Assembly (NCBI RefSeq): GCF_021134715.1
Contig: NC_060023.1
Location: 2,356,001-2,420,000 of the forward strand
Reading direction: 5' to 3'
Source of the DNA: Daphnia pulex
Lineage: Eukaryota > Arthropoda > Branchiopoda > Diplostraca > Daphniidae
DNA: 64,000 nucleotides
A program made the position numbers and the translations under genes. Shown piece by piece: positions 41,012 to 52,378 of this stretch. The notes below the pieces were generated by a model that was given only the letters and a program-made list of their open reading frames with translations, had not been told where the DNA came from and did not search any database. Numbering within the stretch: the stretch's first letter is position 1; every line of letters starts with the position of its first letter.

Positions 41012-44000
41012 GAGAAAAAATCGTATATTTTTTTTTTCCATGTTCTGCTTCTTCTTCTTCATCTTCTGCCTCTCCCCCCTTCATATTCGACCGTGAAAAA
41101 ACTTAAAAGAACTGGAATCCGGCCATCTCCCATTATGATATAATCCCCCCCGCTTATATACGATTCCCCCCCCCCCCTCCATCTTGAATTATATTCCAAA
41201 AAAAGAGAGTGAATGAAAAAGAAAAAATTTACAAAAAAAAAAAATCAACTAATTAAAAAAAAAATGTTAACGGGTGGTTTATTTTTCGTGCATCCTCCAC
41301 TTTGACGAATCAATTATTTTTTGGGGTTAATTTTTTGTAATAATCTTCCTTGGAATTAACACACGAAAAAAAAGTTAAAAAAAAAATTCTAATGTATACC
41401 ATTGGGTCGAATTCATCGAAGAGTTAACAAAACAACGCACGGTGTGGCCTTACGTTTATTTTTATTGATTTTTTTTTCTTTTGAAATTAGCGGAGGAAAA
41501 TTTTTGAAAGGAAAAGATTAAAGGAAATTAATTTTGTTGTTTCTCGCTGACGGTGTGAAATTCAAGACCAACGAAGTAGAACGACGAGACGATTAATAAT
41601 GATAATAAAGATTAATGCGCGAAATGTCGTGAAATCGAAAACGAAAAAAATCCAGTTGACTTATTACATAATAAGCTCCGAGTGTTTCCAGCTGCCAAAA
41701 TGTATTCTTTATCTTTTTTTTTTCTCCCTCATCATTATTCTTCCACTTGTCTCTTCCTCCCCCCCCCCATATTTGCATACGACATGCGATTCAATTGTTT
41801 ATTCCCCCCCTTTTTTTAAGAAATTTTTTTCGTTTGTTTACACTTGTGCTAATTAATGAAAAGCCTCCATTTAAATTTTTTTATTATTTTCAATTCTTGG
41901 CCACGATAACGAACAAGCTGATGCGGCATTAATGAAAAAAAAACATATTTAGAAGGGAAAGTGGGTGGATTGATTGGACAAGAAAATGAAATAGTTTTGG
42001 TTTGATTTTCTATTCCTCGATTCGCCCGTTTATCTCACCATATATTAATTGTGTTTTATTCGTGTGTGGAATCATATAATTTTTAATGCCCTTTTGTTTA
42101 ACCATTATCCTCATCTTCCGCGCGCGCGTCCGTCTTTTATTTTTCGTTTATTTTTGCCCCCGTTTGGCTTGGCTCTTTTTTTTTTCACCAATTTGAAAAA
42201 ACAAAAGTTTTTATGAAATTTTTATTTCTTCAAGTTCCACTCAACTCTGATTTTGGTTTGCTTCTAATTAGTTTGGTTTATTTAGATAAGCAAGAGAGAT
42301 ATTTAGCACAAAAGAAAAGGTAAAAAGATAAAAAAAAATAATAATATCGTGATCGATTTCATTCCTTTCTATTTCTCTCCTTTTGCTCCTCCTCGTCTCT
42401 GTCTCCTGAAAATAAAAAAAAGCAAAAATTTAGTAAAATCGAAAAACCAAAACAATGATGGATGGAACAATAATAATATCATGGATTTAAAACAAACCAA
42501 CACTCGATTTGTCTTTTTTCTCTTTGATTTCTTGCGATTCTTTTGTATTATTTATTTCCACATATTCGGGTACACCGGTAGTCCGGTACACATAATACCC
42601 GGAATCAAATTTGAATTTCATATGACAGCCATTTTTCCTCGCTAGATGGCGAATTCTCGTCGAGGATGTTTCATGTTTGTTTGTTTGTTTGGAAGGGGGG
42701 CTGGGGGGGGGTGAGAAAATAGTTCTGTCGTCTGCAACAATCCCCCTCAGTAGTCAGGAATCAGGATTTAAACACCACCGTGAAATACCTGCCAAATTAA
42801 TTCATTGTGTACATCTTTCAGTCATCGAGCATTCGATAAAATTATTCCGCTCAAGCAAAGTGTTCCATGATTTATACATTAGACAGGATCTGTGTTATAT
42901 CTAATGGTGTCCCATCCCCCAGCATGTGGTTGCAAACACTGCAGTCAAGTCAGGAAGTGTTTGAAAGAACCCAGGATTTCCAGATTATATATCAGTATAC
43001 AAGAGTTGAGACATGCATTGTTTCTTCCACATTATTCTGCTGAATCATTCCCCATGCTGAAACAGGATGGGCTGTTTTACAAGAAGATTTTGTTCTGTGT
43101 GTTGTTATGGTGCCAAGAGTAACCCCATCACAATGCCATCATCAATTACCATCATCAAATACAACTTCCAGAACTGTAAGCCGTTCAAGTAAGTGACCTA
43201 TGAAGTTGCCTCTGCTAATTATGAAGAATCCAGCAAAGAACAAGTGCCTGTTGAAGTGAACTGAAACATTCCAACTTGGGTCAGCCACAGTTACCTTAGT
43301 GAACTGCCAATTACTGTGTTTTCCCTTGAATAACAAGAATTCCAATCTCAAGTCTAGATGGGAATCAACATGAATCTCAGTTCCTCCATATCAGGCAACA
43401 AAATATCACTGCTGAAGGAAAATGCTGACCAGTAAAAACGACGTCGACATAGTGATATAAAAGTGCTGGATCATCGTCGACATGCAACCCCCGAAGTTTC
43501 GCCAATTTGTTCGACGGAGAGAAAATTTTCGCTGGTAACTTCGAGACGTTATAAATAGAATTGCTGACTCGAATATCCGGTGAAATTCAAAACTCTACTG
43601 TAGTCAAAACAAGCAACAATAATTGAGTAAGCCTTTTATATTTTCTGCTGATTTGATGTTTATTATATCCCGTATATTTTGTCGGAATTTTCTGATTTTT
43701 AGAATCAGACTCTGGAATATTTGGTTTATGACCGCAGTGACGCAAATATTGCAACGCCCATCTTAATCGAAGAAACTGGGCGGTAATAAAGAGACTATGG
43801 CCGTGGAGGACCATAGCACGTATTATAGGTATTACGTACTCGAGCTCCCATCAAATTGAACTAGTGCTTGGGGGTTCCGGCCAAGACGGAATTGAAAAAG
43901 CCCCTTTGACAAGAGCAACATAATTTGAGGCAGGTGGCTGCTACTGATAAACGATCGTAAGGTGCATTTAACTTAACTTACCTAGTATTTGTCATTTTAA

Positions 44001-45261
44001 AAAATCCTAATTATTGTTACATTTTAGGCAACAACAAATCCTATCTGAGTATCCGGACCTTTAGGAAGAAGGAAAAGGCCTATCAGACGGTCGTCAAAGT
44101 TGAGAAAGAACAAATTAGTCGTTTAGTACATTTGGTGCAGTTGCAATCACAATTGCCAGGTTGCGATTTCCATGCATCTTAATTGGGTTGGGACTTCCCA
44201 AAAGCCGTGCAGCACACGAGCAGTCAGTCAAAGTGACTCACCTACTGCCCCCGGCCGTGTCCTCTCTATACTGATTGCTAGCACCCACCCAGTTGTTTTC
44301 TCTTCTATTTGGCACGTAAAGAGCAAAATAAGACGAGCATGAAAGAGAAGAAGGATAAATAGCTGAAAGAGGAATGCATCGACTACACACCGTCTATGAT
44401 ACCAGAGACCTATTAGCAGCAGGTAATAGAAAAACTATTAATTTTCAAAGCTATAGTTTATAAATTATAATCATAGCTGATCAGAATTTTCATTGTTTTC
44501 AGTAGTTCTCTATGTAGGTTATAAATTTCGTCTTTACGGGATATGGAATTGGCTCAGTTACTTAGAACTCGCTTGTTGCAACGTCTAGATGTCAGACAAT
44601 GCGGATTAAGAGCTGGGCTCTGATCGAATCGTCACACTTTAAGTAATTATGCAGTTGACTATTGTGTCGAGTTTTACAATCATTAAATTCATTCTTAATA
44701 GAAGGCCTTCCATCTCGGTGTGTTCTAACTAGTAATGCAACAGGCGTGAAAACAGACCATTAAACCCCCAGAAGGCGAAATCTTGCAAAAGAAGAAGAAA
44801 TGAAGCTGGAAGCTGCATTCGGTAAACCTGTTGAATAACGGATTCACGCCAATGAATCGACACAAGATTTTGCTGCCAAAACGGGCAAATGACAAAATAT
44901 GGTCTCAAGCTAAACGAAACGTCCACTAGTTGATATATCTAAGTGCATAAACGAAAAAAGGGGTCATCTGAGTCCGACCAAATCGTAAATTTGAGCATCC
45001 AACACGACGTCGTTCAAGATATCCATCGCAAGTTTGCAACCCTAAAAATAGTTCGCCGGCTCGTATCCCCCACATTGGCCAGATCTTTGCAAGTTACCTA
45101 ACCTAGTTTTAGCAAAAGAAAATCAACACAGCTCACGATATCATCAGACGAGCTCCCGATTTCGTCATTACAAGTCGATTGACGGGTTATTTGCTGCGGT
45201 TGCTTAGATGCGTGTGATTCAAAAATCTACATGGAGCTCCCTTACTAGTTAGCAGCCGGCT
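41012..45261. other. Myosin 3' UTR, then intergenic DNA without a clear gene
   Basis: The first ~1.4 kb is homopolymer-rich and probably the myosin 3' UTR. From 42.6 kb the base composition becomes more balanced. A TATAAATAG at about 43551 could be a core promoter but leads to no clear coding exon. At about 44374 an ATG opens a 16-codon stretch ending at a GCAG|GTAATAG donor, and a TTTTCAG acceptor near 44502 opens a 27-codon continuation to a stop; this would make a ~45-residue peptide, but support is too thin to call a gene. Confidence 0.4.
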
Positions 45262-45268
45262 TATATAG
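45262..45268 (+). promoter_or_regulatory. TATA box of the orphan secreted gene
   Basis: TATATAG inside GGCTTATATAGCTGCAG, followed about 25-30 nt later by an initiator-like ATCAAACT. It lies about 200 nt upstream of the preferred start codon at 45465. The spacing suggests initiation near 45290, which would leave the first in-frame ATG (45297) almost at the cap. Confidence 0.45.
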
Positions 45269-45464
45269 CTGCAGGGTTTAAACAAAAATCAAACTAATGC
45301 AGCGATCGTATAAGAAGGATAGAAAAGGTTTACGAGATGTTCAGTCTCATAGTTCATTTGTGTCGGGAAACAACATCACGGAAAAACGCCCCTGGCTATG
45401 GTTTTGTTTTATTGAATCAGCCAATAATTTTGCGCTCTTTTTCTTCATTTCCAATTTTATCGGG

Positions 45465-46394
45465 ATGACCGTTCCAGTTTATTTTGTAACGGCACTGCTT
45501 TTGACGTCATGGATCTTTCTTATCATGCCGACTCAAGCTGCCCCTAATTATTTACGGAGCCCTCAGCAATTGAAGTTTCCCGCTGTACCTAAAGGTACTC
45601 GTAATATGTTGCAATCCAACATTAATTGTATTCTTTTGATTTGCTGAATTAATTACCTGTTTCTCGTTGGATGTCACTTAAAATTAAAACTATTACTTAT
45701 TTCAGGACTTCTTGAAGGTAGCGAGAATACAGATGAACGTGTCGAAAAAACGTCCGCTTCCAGTAAATCAACTGAAGGCGCCAAATTCAAAGGAAAAGCG
45801 TCGCGACTTACTGAATCGGTTATCGGCATTGGCATGGATAGGCTTGTCGATGTAATGACAGGGGTATCCAATGTTTTAAACTCCAGATCTAATATAGATC
45901 CCGTTGACAGATTCATGTCAGTTTTTAACTCACTCTTCCAATCAAAAGGAGGATATAATGTATATAATTATTACAACATTGTTTCCAACGCGATCATTTT
46001 CGACGTCTGGGCAATGATATTTCGAATCTGGGAAGATCGATTGAAAAGCAGGCAAGTTAGCGTCGAGGCCCTACGAGCTCAACAAGAATCCGATAGTCCA
46101 ATTGAAGAGACGTTGGAAGCTCTGAGTGAAGTCAATGCTAAGCTGACCCTGGTTAAAGACGGTCTGAACCGTTTAGTACGTCGTAAAGACATTCGAAGAA
46201 TGGGACTTGCCGCACTGAAACAAGGTTTTGAAAAGAAAACCATTTACTTACACTCGGGACCTGATGGGATGGACGATGACAGTGATGAAGAGGAAGAAGA
46301 TGAAGACGAGGAACCGGTGGATGAAGATGGAACGGAATACGCGAATTCCTCGCGGGGACATACTGTTCGACTCTCGACAGAACACAAATCCTAG
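45465..46394 (+). CDS. Orphan secreted protein with acidic C-terminal tail
   Basis: Two exons, 45465-45594 and 45706-46394, join in phase (AAAG|GTACTC donor, TATTTCAG acceptor, 111-nt intron) to give 272 residues. I chose the Met at 45465 because it begins a clean signal peptide: MTVPVYFVTALLLTSWIFLIMPTQA would leave APNYLRS as the mature start. An in-frame ATG at 45297 would add 56 residues with another hydrophobic stretch, but it lies only a few bases after the likely transcription start. The middle is hydrophilic and probably helical (IGIGMDRLVDVMTGVSNVLN, then EETLEALSEVNAKLTLVKDGLNRLVRRKD). The C-terminus has an unbroken acidic run of Asp/Glu (DDDSDEEEEDEDEEPVDED). Acidic tails of this kind can bind calcium or basic partners. 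I recognise no domain; it may be lineage-specific. Confidence 0.72.
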
Positions 46395-49126
46395 TATTTT
46401 AGTCAATCAGTCAGAAATTTGGTGAAAGTGATATTCCTGATCAAACAAACTTTTTTTTATACTACTTACTACCTTGTGGTTTTGTAATGGTTTCTTCTTT
46501 TTATAGTAAAAAACGCAAATTATCTAACGCTAAATGTTCTTAAATGCTGTGTTTTCTTTTATTGATGTAAAAATACTAAAAACGCAAAATATTTCATTTA
46601 TTTAAGTGTACCAACGACCCACATTGTCAATAAGTGATAACTGTAGACTATTACAAATGATTATTAATATGAAAACGTTGCGGCTAGCCGATACTAAGCC
46701 ATTACCTTATATGCCACCACAGGGCATTAACGCCACCCCTGAGGTTCTGCAAAACCTAGTTTCCCGTTTCCCGTAGGGGTTCTATACAGGTTTTTTTTTT
46801 GGTGTACGTGAGAAAGACGGATGAAAGCTCGTTTATTCCCGACAGATTGATGTAAAGCAGTAAATTTAAACTGTGCGCTTAAAAGAATTATTCGTAAGAT
46901 TGGAGATGAGTAATTTTCATAACATTGCATAGATGGCAGCATTTTCAAAACACTGAACGTGGTCTGCGCGCAATTCTTCTCAAGCTCAACCGTATTGATT
47001 ATTGCAGATATTTTGATTTTTTCCTCCTACAAATTATTTTTCCACTTTTAATTTTTTTAGATCGGTTCATCACATGTTGCTCAAAATTTTTCCACTATGG
47101 AGATTGTCAATACGAATGAAAAGAAAGTTGTAAATCCTATGATTCTAGGCTGCTACAGGCCTATACCATCTAGATTGGAAAATCAATCTCATTCCCTTCA
47201 TACCAGCATGTAACAAGAATTCATACATATATTTTCTAAGTATAGTTTTAACAGTGTAACATATAGATGTAGATCAAAGTGGGTATTGCTGGATGCTGAA
47301 ATGGATGGACGCAAACAAGTTATTGATCAACTTTGTTTTTGTTACTTTCAGGCAAGATTCTGTTTTGGGATTAAGAAAGTGAATCTAATAGTGATGAAAG
47401 TGTTCTAACTATTCCAGTTGGATTTGATTTGAATTTCAGCGTGGAAGAGAATGAAAATAATGTTGAAACATCCGACAGGGAGTTGTGCCACCTAATATCA
47501 AATCAAAAATGCTTCTGGATTTGGGTATCCGGCACTCTTGAGGACTTAATCATCTCTGTTCCAGAAGAATAATGCATACCAATGGGGGTTGCGAATCAAA
47601 TAATTGACCCTTTGGTGATTGTTTCAGCCAAGAAAGGGTGTCCAGCAATAGATTTAGATTCCAAGATCATGGCAAAACATTTTTGGGGCAGATCTTCGAT
47701 GTATTTGACAGTCAGGTCAGGAAACTGATTTGTACATGGTGAGCCACATTTATTTTTCATCCAAATTTATATGCAAATAATGTTTCAAATACTTTTGCAG
47801 GTTAGATTCAATTCTTTGCAGCATGCACATTACTGAACAAGGCATTCAGGTTGGAATGGAATATGAAAGTATATTTTGCCTCGCAGACTCGTCATACTGC
47901 CTTCGTGGAAGGAAGCGACGCTTCATGGGATAATGATCAAGAGCCACCGGAGGGGTGTTTGGACTATTCAGACGATGAACAAGAGCCTCGAGCCAAAGCC
48001 GCACATCGATTGAAAAAGAATCTTCGCGGTGATGCTGAGGAGTGAGGATGCCTCTGTGAATCCATGCAAGAAAGGCAGACAAAATTCCGTCGCTCGAGGG
48101 GTCAAGGGTAAGATCACCTAATAGAACAACCGCAAGTGAATCCATTTTACCTGCTTCCACCTCCAGGTTACCGGGTTACCCAGCACATAACCCTCATCAT
48201 AATTCCAGTTATTTAAGTGTAGCCCCTAATGTAAATCCAATTGCCGTCGATATTTCGACCATGGAAAATTCGGCAATTCACTCGCCATCTGTTTAACCAC
48301 CAGCAATGCCAATCACTCAAAATCTTCCTCTCTCCTTGCCTTCTGGTGCAGCAGAAAATCACAAGGCTCAACCGAATGATTAAGATTCGCTTCTCCAACC
48401 TGACAGTTCCATTCAAAAACCGACAATTTCATCGTTGATCAGTGAACCGAGCTGTGAGCTGTAGAAGTGACAAACGCGCAATGGGAAATATAAAAACCAA
48501 ATGGTGGTAAGCATCAATATAACCTATCACCACGCTACTGCAATACTTCATGACAATTTCTTTAGCATCAGAAAATTTACCTCAACCTAAGGAGTAAGGC
48601 TGTTGGTTGCTGTGATTTCCATTTTTGCGGTTTTTTATCATGAAAACTTCAGTGTGCTTCTTAGTATAGGTAAAGATTGAAATGCTTTATTAACTGTTAT
48701 ATTTTCAATTCATTATTAATGCAATACATTTTTTTTTACAGAGCATGTAATAGATCCTCAAGCCAATGCTGACCTTTGTCCATGAAGGAAGAGGTACATC
48801 CAACAACGTTCTGCCCCTACCTTATCTTCCCGACGTACGCTCATCTAGCTTTTGCTGCTACAACTTGTCTTACTTCACCGACGAGTTGGAACACTTCAGT
48901 GGTCGCTACCTCCTTTGCTGTTACACACCTGCAGTTACTCACCACGGGATTATGCCCAGGTACCCAACAATTGACTTACTTTCGTAGGTTATCTACCAAT
49001 AGTCTAGTTGCGTTAAACTCTGTGTCTGTGTAATAAATTCAAAATCAGGCCCTTCTTGCGCGCAAACAAAGTTTTACTTGGATGTTTCTTTTTTCTAACG
49101 CTAGATGGCTTTTTGAAAATTTGCAG
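46395..49126. other. Intergenic DNA with weak coding relics
   Basis: No intact gene is visible. At 47374-47572 a frame without an ATG encodes an acidic stretch (ESNSDESV, EENENNVETSD) and ends at a stop, directly after another in-frame stop. At 47846-48160 both strands are open: the plus strand reads DASWDNDQEPPEGCLDYSDDEQEP and the minus strand a 104-codon frame. These look like decayed coding or transposon sequence, but neither strand can be preferred from the sequence alone. Confidence 0.35.
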
Positions 49127-49710
49127 CTGTCAAAACAGTCAGTTTCAGTTACTTTGCACATCTCTTTAAACATTTATTGGCAGTTATTTTGTTGAAATAT
49201 TTAGTGATAACTAACGATAACTATTCCCCCAACAAAGCTCACTTGTTGGATTTTCGATATTTGATTTTTTTTTCTACTTCCGGTTTACTCATTTCAGTCA
49301 GTAGTTTAGTAAATATTGATCTGACGCACAAAAGAACCACATATTCGTGGTCCTCGTAAAATTTGTGGTAAAGTTCATGTTCTGTTTTTTACATACGCGT
49401 ACTTCCGGTTTCGAAAATTTTCCTGAACTATAGTTCAGGAAAATTCTCGATTTTGGCCAAATTTTGGATTTCGTTTAAATCACACCTAATCGACCCCAAA
49501 TTTCATGGAGATCACGAATATGTGGTTTAATTTGACGACAGCTCAATGGTTGAGGCGCTGTGGTTACTTCTGGTATACTTCCGGAAAATTTTCAAAAAAC
49601 GAGCAAGTGAGCTTTGTTCTGTTTACAGTTCTCAATATTGCAAGCTTGATTCTAAGTTTTAAAAATAGCATCATTGAATCTTTGAGCTTAAAAACCTGAC
49701 TGAAAAATCT
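49127..49710. mobile_element. Foldback (large palindromic) element, MITE-like
   Basis: An imperfect palindrome is centred at 49430/49431. The centre is a perfect 30-bp palindrome (49416-49445, AATTTTCCTGAACTA and its complement). Further out, ACCACATATTCGTG at 49336-49349 pairs with its exact complement at 49513-49526. Outermost, AACAAAGCTCACTTG at 49231-49245 pairs perfectly with 49604-49618. Weaker symmetry (CAGTCAG near 49138 against CTGACTG near 49697) suggests that the element may reach 49.13-49.71 kb. There is no coding frame of note and I cannot assign a transposase family or target duplication. Confidence 0.65.
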
Positions 49711-49872
49711 GTATTATGTAACTTTTATTGACATGTCACGAAATAAGAATTGTTTTCTCTTTATTCAGGTTATGCTGAGGAAACGTCGAGATGATGGACA
49801 CCAAAACGTCGCCGGTATCTCCAAAATGTCATCGCGGATCATCATTTGTTGTTGGTAATATTTTTGTGTTAG

Positions 49873-50207
49873 TTAACCCGTTGGCTGCCACGCCTTTGTT
49901 CTCCCTTAGCTCCTTAGCACGGGCCGCGCTGTTCGGTCTCGTGGTTTACATGCCGCTGGGTCGGACAGTCGCACCAGCCCCAGATTCGCCGAAAGGCCCC
50001 GTTAGGCAGTGCACCATAGGGACTTCCCCCTTGTCGATACGGTGATGGATTCTAGAGGCGTGCATTCCATCTTCTCCTGTCACCGTGTCAGCCCGGACTT
50101 GTCAGCAATGGCAAGTCCCACCTTGGTCATAGATCCTTCAGACGTGGCGCGTAGAGTAGTAGAGAGTACAACCTACGGGTTGTATGGCGTGGCAGCCAAC
50201 GGGTTAA
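49873..50207. mobile_element. piggyBac-type MITE with TTAA target duplication
   Basis: A 327-bp body (49877-50203) begins CCCGTTGGCTGCCACGCC and ends with the exact reverse complement. It is flanked on both sides by TTAA (49873-49876 and 50204-50207). TTAA duplications and CCC-starting inverted termini are the diagnostic ends of piggyBac transposons. The perfect match continues two bases beyond each TTAA (AG...CT). The interior has no transposase frame, so it would be mobilised in trans. The perfect 18-bp inverted termini suggest a fairly recent insertion. The neighbouring foldback element is a separate structure. Confidence 0.75.
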
Positions 50208-50856
50208 CTATTATTGTATGTGTATGTTGTATTATGTATTGTATGTCTTATGTTAAACCGTGGTGGAATTGTGGGTGGAGGTGGGCAAATAAAACACAAT
50301 TCAACATTCTAACTTATTTGTTTTTCTATGAATTAAAAAGTATAAAACAAAAACTTGACTATTTCATTAACTCCAAACACAATACTTTACTTTTATACCA
50401 AGTGTTCTCCAATACAGCGCATTTTTCTCTTCATCCCAGACTATCTATCCTTTTCCCTCTAAGCAGCCTTGTTACCAATATTAAAGAACATTAGTTCATC
50501 GAACAGTCCATATCACAGCCAACTGCTTCTGAGAAGACCGGGAACTAGGAACAGCCAAATTGCTCAAAAAAGATTGTAGATTCGCCGGTGCTAAATCAGA
50601 CCATTCGATCACTTACAATTTTACACGACTAGCCAATACAACACCTTCGCCATTTACTGAAACTAACCAATACAAGTTAAGTAACCACATAAATAATTTA
50701 TTTTTTGAAAAATCTGAAGGAGGAACCAATCCAAACCGAATGACTAGTGAATGGATAGACAAGGCAGATAAATCGGAGAAATTTTGTAACGAATATGAAC
50801 ATGCGAATAAAATTGAAAACTGCATTACCGCGTGAATTAAAACAAGGCTGCTACGG
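50208..50856. other. Intergenic, downstream of the tyrosine-rich gene
   Basis: AT-rich sequence following the piggyBac-type element; no splice-supported coding frame on either strand. The end nearest 50856 is presumably the 3' untranslated region of the minus-strand tyrosine-rich gene. Confidence 0.45.
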
Positions 50857-52218
50857 TTAATAATACTTCTTTGGGGCTTCAGTGTAGTAGGTTGGAGCCG
50901 CATATGTTGTAGTGTAGTATTTCGGCGCCTCAGTTTGGTAGCTCGGAGCCGAGTAATACTTTGGAGCCTCAATGTAGTAAGTCGGGGCAGCGTAGGTAGT
51001 TGTGTAATACTCAGGGGCCTTGGTGGTGTAGTACGTCGGAGCAGCGCAGGTTGTGGTGTAGTACTCAGGGGCCTTGGTGGTGTAGTACGTCGGAGCAGTG
51101 TAGGTTGTGGTGTAGTACTCAGGGGCCTTGGTAGAGTAGTAGACTGGTGCCTCGGTGTAGTAGGCTGGTGCTGAATAATATTTAGGTGCCTCGGTGTAAT
51201 AAGTTGAAGCAGCATACGTAGTTGTGTAATACTCGGCGGCCTTGGTGGTGTAGTAAACTGGCCCTTCGGTGTAGTGGCTCGGAGCGGCGTAAGTTGTTGT
51301 GTACACCGGGGCCTCGGTGTAGTAGCTTCGTGCAGAGTAGTACTTTGGAGCCTCGGTGTAGTAGGTTGGTTCAACATAATAAGAAGGAGCAGCCGCGGTG
51401 TAGTAAGGTTGGGCTTCGTAATACTTGGCTGCTTCAGTAGTTGTGTAGCTTGGAGCAGCATAATACTTCGGGGCCTCGGTGTAGTAAGTAGGTGCAGCGT
51501 ATGTTGTTGTGTAGTACTCAGGAGCCTTAGTGGTGTAGTAAACTGGAGCCTCAGTGTAGTAGCTTGGAGCAGCATAGGTAGTGGTGTAGTACTCGGCAGC
51601 CTTGGTAGTGTAGTAAGTAGGAGCGGCGTACGTTGTAGTGTAGTAATCGGGGGCCTTTGTGGTGTAGTAAACCGGAGCATCAGTCTGGTAGTAGCTCGGG
51701 GCAGAGTAATACTTTGGAACCTCGGTGTAGTAGGCGGGAGTGGCGTATGTTGGTGTGTAGTAAACTGGAGCTTCAGTGTAGTAACTTGGGGCAGCATACG
51801 TCGTGGTGTAGTAAGAAGCTGTAGTGTAATACTCGGGAGCCTTGGTGGTGTAGTAAACGGGAGCCTCCGTGTGGTAAGCTGGGGCAGCATACGTAGTCGT
51901 GTAGTACTTGGGGGGGTCGGTGTAGTAAGTAGGTGTTGTGTAGTAAGGCGGTGGCGTGGTGTAGTATTCTTTCGTCGTTGTTGTTTGGTATCCGCCGTAC
52001 TCAGGAGACATTGGTACACCCATGGTCGACCCAGCCATCAACGATAAGACGCCCAACAGCAGCACGACGCAGTAGTTAACTTGACAATCAATAATTTAAA
52101 CATTAATACTTCAATGAAAAGCATAAAACATAGATAACAAATATAAATGGCAAATTAACAACTAGAAACAAGGTAGAACTTGTTCACGCCTCGATATAAT
52201 AAGTAAAGATTTACCCAT
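50857..52218 (-). CDS. Secreted tyrosine-rich repeat protein
   Basis: Exon 1 codes only ATGG (52218-52215) before a GTAAAT donor; exon 2 runs from 52079 to 50857 after a TTGTCAAG acceptor. A tiny first coding exon is typical of arthropod cuticle and other secreted genes. The 408-residue product begins MVNYCVVLLLGVLSLMAGS, a clear signal peptide. The rest is almost wholly built of degenerate repeats such as YYTEAPKYY, TTTYAAPTYY and YYTTKAPEYY, so Tyr, Thr, Ala and Pro dominate, with regular Lys and Glu and very little Gly or Cys. No chitin-binding RR consensus is visible. Tyr-Tyr pairs with Pro and Lys suggest a structural protein cross-linked through tyrosine (cuticle, egg or ephippium case, or adhesive). 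That is inference; I know no exact family. The repeat codons also keep false frames open on both strands. Confidence 0.85.
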
Positions 52219-52307
52219 GCTTGCGATTTGCGAATTGGTTATACGATGAAGGCAGTTGGTGACAAATAGTGCGCTGCAGTTGTTGCCGTGTCGGAGATGC
52301 TCACTCG

Positions 52308-52342
52308 ACTGACTTCTATCGCCTTTTCTCTCTCCTTTTATA
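52308..52342 (-). promoter_or_regulatory. TATA box and initiator of the tyrosine-rich gene
   Basis: On the minus strand, TATAAAAG at 52342-52335 is followed by the arthropod initiator TCAGT at 52312-52308, with the +1 adenine at 52310, 32 nt from the first T of the TATA box. This is the canonical spacing of a focused promoter. It predicts a ~92-nt leader to the ATG at 52218. Such promoters are usual for strongly and specifically expressed structural genes. Confidence 0.75.
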
Positions 52343-52378
52343 CGACTTTTTGTCACCCAGACCCACCTCTTAAGCCTT

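Noticed and set aside
47846-48160. Overlapping open frames on both strands
   Set aside because: Neither strand has a start, splice pair or motif that would allow a choice; recorded only in the intergenic note.
50613-52047. Long alternative frames on both strands across the tyrosine-rich gene (468 codons minus, 257 codons plus)
   Set aside because: The codon-level repeats (TAC TAC ACC ...) keep all frames free of stops. Only one frame has a signal peptide, in-phase first exon and promoter.
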